IMG/VR virus record: IMGVR_UViG_3300013131_000260
Coordinates: 1-22,733 of that record
Source of the DNA: a virus
Reading direction: 5' to 3' (one strand)
Length of the DNA: 22,733 bases
Every line of letters begins with the position of its first letter. Position 1 is the first letter of the stretch. Both the position numbers and the translations under genes were made by a program. Below the pieces are notes generated by a model that saw only the letters and a list, made by a program, of their open reading frames with translations, searched no databases and was not told the origin of the DNA. Of this stretch, positions 1 through 10,600 are shown piece after piece.

Positions 1-2
1 AG

Positions 3-212
3 AACCAAGACCAGAATCAGAACCAAGACCAGAATCAGAACCAAGACCAGAATCAGAACCAAGACCAGAATCAGAACCAAGACCAGAATCAGAACCAAGA
101 CCAGAATCAGAACCAAGACCAGACTCAGAACCAAGACCAGAACCAGAACCAGAACCAGAACCAAGACCAGACTCAGAACCAAGACCAGACTCAGAACCAA
201 GACCAGAATACC
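3..212 (+). repeat. 18-bp coding tandem repeat (NQDQNQ)
   Basis: The unit AACCAAGACCAGAATCAG occurs six times without change (3-110). It is followed by variants: AAT becomes ACT at 111-128, 159-176 and 177-194, AAT becomes AAC at 129-146, and a 12-bp partial unit NQNQ lies at 147-158. The last unit, at 195-212, ends NT. The period is a multiple of three, so gain or loss of units changes protein length without breaking the frame. The array may extend left of the window. Confidence 0.95.
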
Positions 213-773
213 GACACCAAACCAAATGTAGACCCTCCTAAGCCGCCGGAAGAACCTCCTAAGCCACCGGAAGAACCTCCTAAGCCACCGGAAGAACCTC
301 CTAAGCCGCCGGAAGAACCGCCGGAAGAACCTCCTAAGCCACCGGAAGAACCTCCTAAGCCACCGGAAGAACCGCCGGTAGATCCTACTAAGCCGCCGGT
401 AGATCCTCCTAAGCCGCCGGTAAAGCCCCCGGTTACGCCTCCTAAGCCGCCGGTAAAGCCTCCGGTAAAGCCAAGAAGTCCGCTTGACGAAATACTTGCT
501 CAACAGCAAGTGCAAGCCAGAGCGGAAGAAGGTAAGCCATTGGAATATTTATATGATTTTGGTAGTATCTTGGGGCAGTCTGAGCTGCGTTATATGCCTA
601 ATAAACCCAAGAATTTAAATAAAAACTTGTCGCCAGAAGAATTGGCTAAGTCTGAAGAAAAGGCAAAAACTGAAGAGCGTAATCGTGAGCCTGTATACGC
701 ATTCTCTAGCGGAGGTGCAGTTAATGATTACGATGCAGTCACGATGGAATTACTTAAATTTTTGCGGAGGTAG
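3..773 (+). CDS. Repeat-rich virion-type protein, 5' end cut by window edge
   Basis: The frame is open from the first bases to TAG at 771-773, so at least 256 residues are present and the true start lies outside the window. A GTG at 510 could be taken as a start, but the frame continues upstream through two coding repeat arrays, so it is almost certainly internal. Order of parts: NQDQNQ hexapeptides (bases 3-212), a Pro/Lys/Glu array of PPKPPEE type shading into PPKPPVK (234-473), then a non-repetitive charged tail of about 95 residues ending [12 protein letters not shown] and a basic LLKFLRR. I recognise no enzymatic motif. The flexible repeats and its place directly ahead of structural-type genes on the same strand suggest a virion or fibre-associated protein, which is inference. 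The next gene starts 2 bases after the stop, with its GGAGG ribosome site inside this gene's last codons. Confidence 0.75.
   Translation, partial: NQDQNQNQDQNQNQDQNQNQDQNQNQDQNQNQDQNQNQDQTQNQDQNQNQNQNQDQTQNQDQTQNQDQNTDTKPNVDPPKPPEEPPKPPEEPPKPPEEPPKPPEEPPEEPPKPPEEPPKPPEEPPVDPTKPPVDPPKPPVKPPVTPPKPPVKPPVKPRSPLDEILAQQQVQARAEEGKPLEYLYDFGSILGQSELRYMPNKPKNLNKNLSPEELAKSEEKAKTEERNREPVYAFSSGGAVNDYDAVTMELLKFLRR
234..473 (+). repeat. 21-bp coding tandem repeat (PPKPPEE / PPKPPVK)
   Basis: Seven-codon units of the type CCT CCT AAG CCN CCG GAA GAA repeat with shortened 12-bp units (CCG CCG GAA GAA) between them. They drift at the 3' side to units ending GTA GAT or GTA AAG. The product is a proline-rich, charged stalk-like segment. 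Unit length varies only in whole codons. Confidence 0.9.
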
Positions 774-775
774 GT

Positions 776-1840
776 ATGAGCGACGGATATGTAGATGACT
801 ACGACGTTGGGGGCGGAACTTACGAGGGTTCTGATCAGTACCTTGGAAGTAGTTCAGATAGTGGCGATACTAGCTATCTTTATGATTATGGGGTAGGTAG
901 TGATTACGTAAATAGTTGGGGAAATGCGGGCAGTTGGGATTGGACCCAACCCGAACAAGCTACTGAAATCCCTAACACTGCGTTGCCGGGGGATATTGGA
1001 TACGGCTGGAAATACTACTCAGATGGTACTGCAATCGGTCCTGATGGTAAGTATTACTACAAAGGTGAATTAGCTTGGAGTCCCGAAGGGAGCGGTATCC
1101 TTAGCAAATTAGGGCAAGGTGTAGCAAGTGCATTAAAAGGTGCGTTTACTAAAAACGGGCAGACTGATTGGCGGTCGGTAGCAAGTGCGGCTGGTGGTTT
1201 GTACGGTATGTATAAAGGTATGCAGGGGCAAAACCAACAAAAAGTTGGGTACCAAGGAGGTATTCCTTCTTATACTGCGATACGCGAACAAGTTCCGGTA
1301 GCCGAAACCCCCGCCGGTATGCAAGATCGCCGCCCCGGTTCCGCAGGTAGAAGATACTTTACCGATGTTAAATACGTGCCTAAATCAGACACGGAGGGTA
1401 TTACGGCTGCACAAACAGCGTCAGCGGCACAAGCTAACGCGTTATCCGCAGCTCAGGCACCTAATACGCCAATACCTCAACCCGCGCAAGCAGTTGAATC
1501 GCAGCCTGTAAATAGGCAGACTTTTTATAATGATCTTATGAACCAGACGACCCCCTTAGCTAGTGGGGGGATTGCAGCTCTAAAGCAAGGGCGGTACCTC
1601 AAAGGTGGTACTGACGGTATGGCTGATAAGATCTCAACAAGTATTGATGGTAATCAACCTGCTGCACTTTCTCATGGGGAGTTTGTGATCCCTGCGGACG
1701 TAGTAAGTCATCTTGGTAACGGTAACTCAGAAGCTGGGGCGCAACGTTTGTATTCCATGATGGATCGGATTCGCAAAGCCCGTACTGGTACAACCAAGCA
1801 GGGTAAACAGATTAACCCTAATACACATCTCCCTGCGTGA
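776..1840 (+). CDS. Phage structural-type protein with conserved C-terminal 'GEFVIPADVVSHLGNG' region
   Basis: 354 residues. The ATG is preceded by GGAGG (about 5 nt spacing) and starts 2 bases after the upstream stop. The first ~70 residues are rich in Gly, Ser, Tyr and Asp. The middle holds a segment with IPSYTAIREQVP followed by RRPGSAGRRYFTDVKYVP. The C-terminus has LASGGIAALKQGRYLKGGTD, LSHGEFVIPADVVSHLGNG and LYSMMDRIRKARTG. From memory these segments recur in proteins of uncultured aquatic podovirus-like phages, where they are annotated as hypothetical or structural. No signal peptide or enzymatic motif is seen. It lies in a + strand run of virion-type genes and likely shares their late transcript. 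Function beyond a probable virion role is unknown. Confidence 0.8.
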   Translation: MSDGYVDDYDVGGGTYEGSDQYLGSSSDSGDTSYLYDYGVGSDYVNSWGNAGSWDWTQPEQATEIPNTALPGDIGYGWKYYSDGTAIGPDGKYYYKGELAWSPEGSGILSKLGQGVASALKGAFTKNGQTDWRSVASAAGGLYGMYKGMQGQNQQKVGYQGGIPSYTAIREQVPVAETPAGMQDRRPGSAGRRYFTDVKYVPKSDTEGITAAQTASAAQANALSAAQAPNTPIPQPAQAVESQPVNRQTFYNDLMNQTTPLASGGIAALKQGRYLKGGTDGMADKISTSIDGNQPAALSHGEFVIPADVVSHLGNGNSEAGAQRLYSMMDRIRKARTGTTKQGKQINPNTHLPA

Positions 1841-1847
1841 GGTAATT

Positions 1848-2738
1848 ATGACAACGACAGCTACGACAGCTACGACTGGTGCGACTGGAAATACCGGAAC
1901 AACCGCTCAACAAACGGGCGTAGGGCTGGAAACAGGAAGAGAGTCTTCTCTTTCAAATTGGGCGGGGCCGTATGTAACTAATATGTTAGGGCAGGGGCAA
2001 GCACTTAGTTACACGCCTTATCAAGCTTATACCGGCCCACTAACAGCAGGGCAATCCCAACTTCAACAACAAGCTTTTTCAGGTTTGGCGGGGCTGACTG
2101 TTCCTCAAGTAGGCTCAATGAGTGACCAAAACACAGTCGCTCAGTACATGAACCCGTACATCATGCAGGTGCTGCAACCTCAAATTGCAGAAGCGCGGCG
2201 GCAATCAGAAATAGAAAACCTTGGGAATCGTGCGGCACTAACTAAGGCCGGTGCTTTCGGCGGGTCTCGTCAAGCAATTATGGAGTCGGAAAACCAACGT
2301 AATCTATTGCAAAACTTGTCAGGGATTACAGGTAAAGGGTACGCTACTGCTTATGACAAAGCCCTTGAAGCAATCGACAAAGAACGTAATTACGGTCTCG
2401 GTGCGTTAACAAAACAAGCCGAACTCGGTGGCGTACAGCGAGATATTGAGCAGCAGGGGATCGATGCGGACATTCGGCAGTTTGAAGCTGAGCGGGATGA
2501 CCCCTTCAAGAAAGTGCAGTTCCAACAGTCACTGCTTCAGAATTTACCACTAGCTACCCAGTCTATGACTTACTCACAACCTAGCCTAATGTCTCAAATA
2601 GGTAGCAACGTTGGTGGTATCCAGCAGCTATATGATTTGATTTTTGGCGGGAACAAGACTTCTACAGTTACTGGTGGTGGAGGCAATGATACAGTTGCTG
2701 GTGGTGGGGGCAATGACACAGTTACTACACCGGGGTAA
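1848..2738 (+). CDS. Phage structural-type helical protein with C-terminal RTX-like repeats
   Basis: 296 residues, with GAGG in the preceding stop region. It begins with a Thr/Ala/Gly-rich low-complexity stretch (about residues 1-25). The central part includes YTGPLTAGQSQLQQQAF, YMNPYIMQVLQPQIAEARRQ, LTKAGAFGGSRQAIMESENQ and GGVQRDIEQQGIDADIRQFE. From memory this pattern is common in structural proteins of aquatic podovirus-like phages. The core is Gln-rich and probably helical. The tail holds two exact RTX-type nonapeptides (GGGGNDTVA and GGGGNDTVT, residues 276-293), which is unusual. It sits between two other virion-type genes with 3-7 bp gaps, consistent with an operon. It could be an internal or ejection protein, but this is inference. 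Confidence 0.8.
   Translation: MTTTATTATTGATGNTGTTAQQTGVGLETGRESSLSNWAGPYVTNMLGQGQALSYTPYQAYTGPLTAGQSQLQQQAFSGLAGLTVPQVGSMSDQNTVAQYMNPYIMQVLQPQIAEARRQSEIENLGNRAALTKAGAFGGSRQAIMESENQRNLLQNLSGITGKGYATAYDKALEAIDKERNYGLGALTKQAELGGVQRDIEQQGIDADIRQFEAERDDPFKKVQFQQSLLQNLPLATQSMTYSQPSLMSQIGSNVGGIQQLYDLIFGGNKTSTVTGGGGNDTVAGGGGNDTVTTPG
2673..2726 (+). repeat. Two tandem 27-bp units coding RTX-like nonapeptides
   Basis: Two consecutive 27-bp units code GGGGNDTVA and GGGGNDTVT, each fitting the calcium-binding RTX pattern GGxGxDxUx. They end four codons before the stop codon. The units differ mainly at third codon positions. Confidence 0.85.
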
Positions 2739-2741
2739 ATT

Positions 2742-4625
2742 ATGATTGATCAGCAAATTAGTTCTCGTGTCGCGGCTTACCGCGATAATCCTCAACAGCT
2801 ACAGCAGCGTTACGCTGTGTCCCAAGAGCTGATTGACTTGCTTGCGCTTCAAAAAATCAAGTCAGACAAAGAAGCTGCTGCTCGTGAGATGCAGCTTAAG
2901 ATGGCACAGCAACAAGCCGCAAACGGTGAAATGCCGACGGTTGCACAGCAACGCGAAAATGAAGTCATGGATCTGACTAAGCAGGAGATTGCTAGCCAGC
3001 GCGGGGACTTGTTGCAGCAGCAGGAAAAAGAAAAGCAACAACGCATGAACCAACTAATGAGTGGTGTTGCTAATGCCCCCGGCGCACAGAACGCCATGAC
3101 CCAGCAAGCTATGGCTGCGGGTGGGATTGTTGCGTTTAGTGGGGAAGATCAGAGTTATGTCCCACGTAGTGCAGTAGCACCTTCGCCTTTCGGTGGCCCA
3201 GCGGCAGAGCGTGGCACCGGTGCGCCAAAAGTTTCTTTGTCTAATGAAGATGAGCGAGATATTCTTGCACGTATAGAAGCTAAGATTAAAGACGGCACCG
3301 CTACTCCGTCTGAAATACGTAGAGCAAATGGTATCCGTGCACGACTTCTTGGCAATAGGGCAGAACCTCGACCCGCTCCTCCTGCTGCCGCTGCTCCTGC
3401 TGCCGCTCCTACTTCGCCCCCTTATTCAGACAGCGATGCGGCGGAACGCGCAGATCGCATGACAGGCTCTGTTACGCCCCCACCATCCCAAAACAAACCA
3501 CCACAACAACAACAACGTCCTCCACAAGCGGGGATACCTGCTGCCCTACCTCAAGGGGGTGCTCCTGCTTCTGCTCCGGCTGCGTCGGCTGCTCCGGCAG
3601 GGATACCTTCAGCATTACCCAGAGAAACGCCGCCTGAACTTCCAACAAACCCTGCGCTGGAGAATGCAATTAACAAAAATGTTGGTATAGATCCTGAAGC
3701 ACGTCAACAGGCAGAAGAAACAAGAATTGAGAACAAAAGAAAGCTAACCCCCGACCAACGTGCGGTATATCAAGCTGGTATTGATGAGCGTGATCGCATG
3801 ATGAAGGAAGAGTTTGATCCTGAACGGCAACGATTGGAAGGAATTAAACGTTTTCTTATTGGTATGGGCGGCAGAGCTTACGGCGAGTTGGGTGCAGGTG
3901 CTTCTGCGTCTATGGGGTATGAAGACGCTCAACGTCAAGCTAGGAAGAAAGCGTTTGAAGATTTACAAAAATCGCGTGAGGGCTTAATTGGGTTAGACCG
4001 TAAGGCTGTAGAAGAAGGCATAGCAAGTGGGATGGAATCACGTAAGAGCGCAACAGACTTACAGAAAACGGCTACTTCGGCAGGTGCTTCTATTCTCGGA
4101 GACCGCACTAAAGCAGCAGAAGGTATATACCAATCACGTGTTGCAGAACGTGGGCACGACGTTAACGCCGCTACTCTACTACGTGGGCAGAATCTTAATT
4201 ATTCTTCTCAAAAACTTGATAGAGAGTCTCTAGAACGTAGAAATGCGCTTTCAAACGCTGTGGAAGCCAAGAAAGCTGAAGCCATGTTGGAAGCTAACAA
4301 ACTGGCAAAAGAACAAGCCAATGAAAGTAGGATTCAAAACTTCATCTCTAATACTGAAAAATGGATGGCGCAAGAAAAACGTAAGATTGAGGAATCTATA
4401 CAAAAAGATCCTCGTATTTATCAGCTAATGCTAATGGACCCTAAAAAACTTTCTAAAGCTGAAAGAAACGATGTGGAAACCGCAAAACTAGAAATACAAT
4501 CAGCTAAAGCAAAAATAGACGAGTCTATGGGACCGGTGTTAGATCGAGCTAGAGCTAAATTAAGTATAGGTACGGGGCTGTCTAAGGAAGATGAATCACT
4601 TGTAGCTAAACACCTTGGTAAGTAG
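2742..4625 (+). CDS. Long helical phage structural-type protein with Pro/Ala linker
   Basis: 627 residues. The ATG lies 3 bases after the upstream stop. Residues 1-120 are Gln-rich and probably coiled coil. They are followed by MAAGGIVAFSGEDQSYVPR (about 126-144) and a long Pro/Ala/Gln low-complexity linker (about 205-310). The C-terminal half (about 320-627) is highly charged and predicted helical, including FLIGMGGRAYGELGAGASAS, and ends in SKEDESLVAKHLGK. No catalytic motif is seen. The helix-linker-helix layout and the position before the giant protein fit an internal virion (ejection) protein, which is inference. The stop TAG is separated from the next ATG by one base. Confidence 0.78.
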   Translation: MIDQQISSRVAAYRDNPQQLQQRYAVSQELIDLLALQKIKSDKEAAAREMQLKMAQQQAANGEMPTVAQQRENEVMDLTKQEIASQRGDLLQQQEKEKQQRMNQLMSGVANAPGAQNAMTQQAMAAGGIVAFSGEDQSYVPRSAVAPSPFGGPAAERGTGAPKVSLSNEDERDILARIEAKIKDGTATPSEIRRANGIRARLLGNRAEPRPAPPAAAAPAAAPTSPPYSDSDAAERADRMTGSVTPPPSQNKPPQQQQRPPQAGIPAALPQGGAPASAPAASAAPAGIPSALPRETPPELPTNPALENAINKNVGIDPEARQQAEETRIENKRKLTPDQRAVYQAGIDERDRMMKEEFDPERQRLEGIKRFLIGMGGRAYGELGAGASASMGYEDAQRQARKKAFEDLQKSREGLIGLDRKAVEEGIASGMESRKSATDLQKTATSAGASILGDRTKAAEGIYQSRVAERGHDVNAATLLRGQNLNYSSQKLDRESLERRNALSNAVEAKKAEAMLEANKLAKEQANESRIQNFISNTEKWMAQEKRKIEESIQKDPRIYQLMLMDPKKLSKAERNDVETAKLEIQSAKAKIDESMGPVLDRARAKLSIGTGLSKEDESLVAKHLGK

Positions 4626-4626
4626 T

Positions 4627-7600
4627 ATGGATCTACAAACTGTACTCACTGCGCTACGTAACGCTGATGCTGCTGGTAATGTTGAAGATGCGCGTAAGTT
4701 AGCGCAAATAGCTAGGCGACTTCAAGGACAACCTCAAGCTGGTGAGGAGCTGGAATCGACGCGCATACAGCGTCGGTTAGCGGAACTACGCGCTCAGCCG
4801 CCGGAACCTCCTGAGACAACAGTCAGAGGGAACGTCAAAGAATTCTTCAAAGGAATTGTCCCCGGTGCAGTGGGTCTTGCCGAAACCGCAGGAACTGGCA
4901 TCGCTGCTATGCTGCCAGAAGAAACCGAAAAGGCTGCGCGAGAGAAGATCAAAGAAATTGCAGGGATCGTAAAGAAACCCTTTGAAGCTGCCGAAGGTTA
5001 CGAAGACAGTGTGGGTCGCAGGTTAAGTGAAGGTCTTGGATCTACGATACCTTTCTTTTTACTTGGCCCTGCTGGGTTGGCTGGCAGAGCTGCTGCCGCT
5101 GGTCTGGGTGTAGCTGCTGGCGCTGGTGAAGCGCGAGAATCCGCAGAACAAAAAGGTGCAACTGCTGAAGAAAGACGCACTGCCACACTACTCGGCGCAC
5201 CGACAGGACTGCTTGACCTTCTTGCGCCCAACATTCCGGGCTTTAAAAGTATTATTACTACGGCGCTTGCACGAGGTGGTATTGAGGGTGCTACGGAAGC
5301 TGCACAAAAGATTTCTCAGAACCTTATCGCTAAAGGTGTTTACGATCCTAGCCAACCCGTACTAGCCGGATCAGGCGAAGAAGGTGTCTATGGTGCAGGG
5401 GTCGGTGCGCTTGCCAGTCTGATCTTAGACCTGACGGTAGGGCGCAAAGCCAGACAAGCTCGCTTCGGGGAAAAGCCCCCAGAGACACAACCTCCTCCCC
5501 CACCCCCGGAATCAGGAGTGCAAGCTCCGACAGCGCAAGCTCCACAGGGTGAGTTGTTTCCGGCTGAGTTGGCACAGGCACAAGAAGAAGTTGCCAAACG
5601 TGAAGGCCCGCCCACATCGGCCATGCGGCAAGAAGAACCTGCACGTGAACCCACTGCGGCAGAAGCAGGGCAGATGTCATTGTTTGAAGGCGAAGCCGGA
5701 CCTTCGGAGTTAGAGACCAAGCAACCTGACTTGTTCGGTATGGTGATGCCTGACAAGAAAGAAGAAGCTGTCCAACAAGAACCTGAAGTTGTAGCCGAAC
5801 GCGACGAGCGGCAGCAAGAATTACCGCTGACCGGCGGACGTACGCTTGACCAACAAATCATAGAGTTGTATGCAGGAGAACAAAACAGGCAAGAAGTAGA
5901 GCGGATTCAACAAGCGAGAGCAAGATCCGAAGCAGAAGCTCAAGCGGAAGTAGAAAAAGCCAGACTGCGGTTTGAGTCAGATCTTGAGAGTGTCAATGCA
6001 CGTTTGCAAGACACAAGAGATAAGACAACAGAACAAAATCGTATGGCGGTTTTACTACCTATTATTGAATCTGATACAAAAAATATACCACGTGAATTTA
6101 GCCGTCAGCTTGCAATCAAAGGGTTTACAAATACAAACCTTACCGATGCAGAACGTGCGTTAATTAAACGCGTCTACGATTTCCGACTTGCTGTACCTGC
6201 GACTCCTGCTGCACCGGAAGTTGAACCTTCTGCACCAGCCGAATTGACCGAGCTAGAAGGTGCAGTGCCTGAAAAGAAAGAAACAAGAATTCCTGAACAG
6301 ATAGGGTTCCCCGGCATGGGCAAGCCGAAAGGCGTAGCACCTGTACAAGAACCTGTACAAGAAGAGGAAGTAGAGACTGAATTTTCGCCCGTTATAACGC
6401 CTGACTTATTAGATGGTACGGGGCTGTCAAAGCAATCGGGGTACTACAAACGACTTGTCAACAAAGACATGACTGTCCCCGAGCAGCAGAACCAAGTACG
6501 TGATGTCTTAGTGGATGCGCGTTCAAACCCTAACCTGTCTGCATCGACCAAGCAAGGTATAGAACGTGTAGCGATGCAAGCTTTCGGTGCGTTAGCAAAG
6601 CAAGGTGAGTTGTTTGGACCAAAAGGTGGTGTAGCCAAACCAGCTCCAAAACCGAAGCCCGCCCCCAAAACCGAAGCTAAAAAAGAAACCCCCAAAACCG
6701 AGGAGAAGAAAGATGTTCCAAAAACTGAGCCTAAGAGAGAAGCTCCAAAAACTGAAACTACGCAAAAGACAAGCACAGGTGACGGCGATAACAAACCGCG
6801 ATCTGGAACTAGCGCTCCAAGTGGTAAGTCAGATAAGTCAGAGAAACGCGGTGAGAGTACCGAAAAATCTGGAACATCTGAACGAGATGGAGTGGGCAAA
6901 AATGCACCAGCTACTGATGAGACTGGAGTACGAAAAGAAGGTGCTGGGAGTACATTAAAGAAGGAAACGCAGAAGACTGAGGGAAAGAAGGAAACGCAGA
7001 AGACTGAGGAAAAGAAAGAAGCACCGAAGACTGAGGGAAAGAAGGAAACGCAGAAGACTACGCCACGTCCTGAGCTATCTACTGTAAGGAAGGCTGACCC
7101 CAAGCTTGGGTTTTACGACAGAGTTGCTACTGAAGGTGTAGTGGAGACCTCAGCGGCAGGTGAACCTATGGTCGGTAAAGGCGATGCAATTGATGCGTTA
7201 GCCTACGATGTTTACGTTGCTTCGATGTTTGCTGAAAAAGGTGGACTAGTAAGCACCGCCAAGATGACCAAGATGATGTTGGATCTAAAGGCAGGAAGGG
7301 TTCCTGAAGATCTTAATTTTGGTGGGCCGACGACGGTAAGTACACCAGACTCCGGCGGTAAGTATGCACGTTCATTCCTTGAGTCTTTAGACGAACCAGG
7401 TTTAAAGCGGTTTAGAGAAGCTTTGCTTAACTACTTTACAAAAGTAGAAGCGCAGATTCAAATGGGTGTATCACGCTTCTCTGATCGGCAAGCCTATGAA
7501 AGAGCGTTACAAGAACAGCTCACTCGCCCCGAAGGTGTAGAAGCTCCCAAGGGTGGGGACAGAGTTCCCGCACGTAAACCCGTACCAGTTGCTCAACACG

Positions 7601-10600
7601 GTGACTACAAGCCGCCGAGACCTCTGGGGATGCGCGTCGGGGCTATGGATTTTGCGGACCTACCCAGTGGCGCAAGTCATCCTGCACCTGAAGAACTCAA
7701 GCGTGAGTTTGTAGTCTTCTATCAACCTGTGCATCCTGCTGTGACCAAAGCTCTTCAGAATGGTGATCTGGTCGGTGCGCTTACCTTACTTGGCAAAGCC
7801 CACCTTGGACGTGCGTCTATGGTTGCAAAGGTGCTGGCCCCCCTAATGAAGGGCGTTAAGGTAGAACTTGTTGAAGATTTAAAGAACGCTCAAGGTCGCC
7901 CTCTTGCTGGTTCATACGACTATGCCACCAAGACGATCCGGCTAAATGTAGATAAATACATGAGTCCACATGCGCTGCTACATGAAGCAACGCACGCCGC
8001 ATTTGCCAACGTATTGAGTAACAAGTCACACCCTGCGTACAAGCAACTATCTGAACTCTATAACAACGTCAAAGACTCACTTGATACGGCGTATGGTTCG
8101 CGGTCTCTTGAAGACTTTGTATCGGAAGCGTTCAGTAATCCTGAGTTCATTGCCAAGCTCGCCGCAATCAACCCACGTGGGGAAAAGATCAGTGCATGGC
8201 GGCGGTTCTCTACCGCAGTTCTTAATTACTTGCGGAGTGCAATTGGACTAGAAACTAAAGGTTTGAACTCTGCGCTTGATACTACAGACCGTGCGCTTCT
8301 GGACTTGCTTGCACCGAATGCACAGGCTTTGGGGGTTGGGTCGTTGTATCAAGCATCAGTGCTAGGCACCGGAGCAGAAGTCTTTAAGGCTATCGACAAT
8401 CGCATCTTGTCGTTTCCTGTTATTAATAGCAATTGGGGCACCAAGCTCTACGAACTTATTCGCAATAAGATTCCCGGCGTATCCAACACCCTAGTCCTAC
8501 GTAGCTTGCCGCTTAACGCGCTGGTTGAAGTTGCTGTAAAAGATATACCGATGGCGACTAAGTTAGATACGCTAGAGAAACAATGGAACGGTGCAGTTGA
8601 CCGTCGTCGCCGTGAAGCTGATGCAACGATGACCCGTATTCAGCGGTGGTTGAAGAACGATAAAAATAAAGAAACAATCTTAAATGATGTTGTGACTCAA
8701 TCGACACTTGAGCAGGTGGACCCCAGTAAACCTAGGGATTACTATAAAGATAAGACGAGTGATAAGTACAAAGAAACTGTCAAACAAGTCATATGGGATC
8801 AGTTGCAACCTCAGTGGAAGAACTTGGGGGAAGAAGGGCAAGCAATCTATAAACAGATGCGCGATACCTACGCCAACTACCAAGAAGATCTAATGAACAT
8901 GTTGTTCAATCGGATTGACGCTTCTGGTATACCTACTGAAGAAGGTAAAAAACTTAAGACTGAAATCTATAAGCGGCTTGCAGTCAAGGGTAAGATCGAA
9001 CCCTACTTCCCGCTTACTCGCTCAGGTGGCTATTGGCTTGCTTACAATGGCAAGGGTCCAGACGGTAACGTTGAACGGTTTGTCGAAGCCTTCCCCACGT
9101 CGGTTGAACGCGAGCTTGCGATTAAACAGCTTGAACAAAACAGCGATGTGGATAAGAAGTCCATTGAACGATTTGCTCAACTAGCTAAAAAATCTTATCG
9201 GGATGCACCTCCGACATCATTTGTAAACAACGTACTACGTATCTTGGAAGCTAACAAGGTTAACCCCGAAACCACTGATGAAGTGATGCGGGCGTTCTTG
9301 GCTACGCTACCGGAAACTTCTTTTGCACAGTCTTTCCGTACTCGGAAAGGCACGCTGGGTTTTAACCCCAATGCAGCCGCTGCGTTCTACGGCAAATCCA
9401 TCAGCATGTCGCACCAACTCGCAAATCTTGAGTACGGTGCAAAGATGTACAAGCTGCGCGATGAGATGGAAGAGTTTGTTAAAACCAAAAACAATACCGA
9501 TACCGCAAACTCTCTTCTGACAGAACTCAATAGCCATATCAGAACGCTTGTATCTCCCAGCATTTCTCCATTGTCAAAAGGGTTGACCTCCGGTGCGTTC
9601 TACTGGACTTTGGGTGCAAACGTGTCATCCGTTATTGTTAACTCTGCGAACATACCGATGGTTGTGATGCCTTATCTTGGCGGTAACTATGGGTACAAAG
9701 AAGCGAATACAGCCATAGGTAAAGCTACCCGCATCTTCTTTGGTAGTGGGGTAGACCGTTCGACGTTGATGTCAGGTACCGAGAAAGGTAAAGACGGCAG
9801 CACTATCAGGATGAAGTCTGGGTTTTCATTTGATAACTACGACTTTGATAAATTCGATGCTGCCGTTGCCGCACATGTAAAAAAATCTGGGAAGGAACCT
9901 ACCGCAAAAGAACGTTTGCAAATTGCAAAAAATGTAGGGGTACCTGAAAACGTTATTGAACTTAAAGAACTCGCCACGCTATCCACCGAATACGGCTTAC
10001 TCAACCGCTCCATGATGCAAGACTTACTTGAATCTGATAAGGGTGATTCTCCACTTGATAAAGTTAACAAATATTTCAGCTTCCTGTTTCACCACGGCGA
10101 GCGCATGAACCGGCAGATAACTATGCTGGCTTCTTATATGTTGGCACTTGACAAAGTGCGGGCTGCTGACGGCTCAACAACTTCCGAGCAGCGACAGGCA
10201 GCAGCAGAACAAGCGGTTAAAGAAACAGAACTACTTAACGGTGGGGCCAGTGCAGGAAGTGCGCCGCTGCTGGCTAAAAATTCACTGGGTAAGATAATGT
10301 TTATGTACAAACGGTACGGCGTATCGATGTACTACATGCTGTTTAAAACGACTCGTGACATGTTAGCCAACGAAAACCCGGAAGTTAGGGCCGCAGCTAA
10401 AAGACAGATTGCGGGGGTCTATGCCACATCTGCCCTACTTGCTGGAGCGCAAGGAATACCGATGTTTGGTATTGCCGCTTTGATCTACAACATGTTTAAA
10501 GATGACGATGAAGATGACTTTGAAACCGCCGCCCGTAAGTATCTTGGCGAAGGCATGTTCAATGGTGCGTTGAATTACTTTACAGGTCTTGCAGTCTCTA

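Noticed and set aside
3-212. CRISPR-like array from regular 18-bp repeats
   Set aside because: Units are directly adjacent with no spacers and are in frame with a coding region, so this is a coding tandem repeat.
1190-2704. Two E. coli Chi octamers (GCTGGTGG at 1190-1197 and 2697-2704)
   Set aside because: Both lie in Gly-rich coding sequence, and the host and its Chi sequence are unknown; chance is the simplest explanation.
5348-5861. Two long minus-strand frames (110 and 157 residues) opposite the giant protein
   Set aside because: Antisense to a Pro/Gln/Glu-rich linker, no ribosome site, composition typical of shadow frames.
6444-7103. A 219-residue minus-strand frame opposite the giant protein
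   Set aside because: Its Ser/Phe/Val repeats are the antisense image of the Lys/Thr/Glu coding repeat; the + strand frame is continuous and has clear domains.
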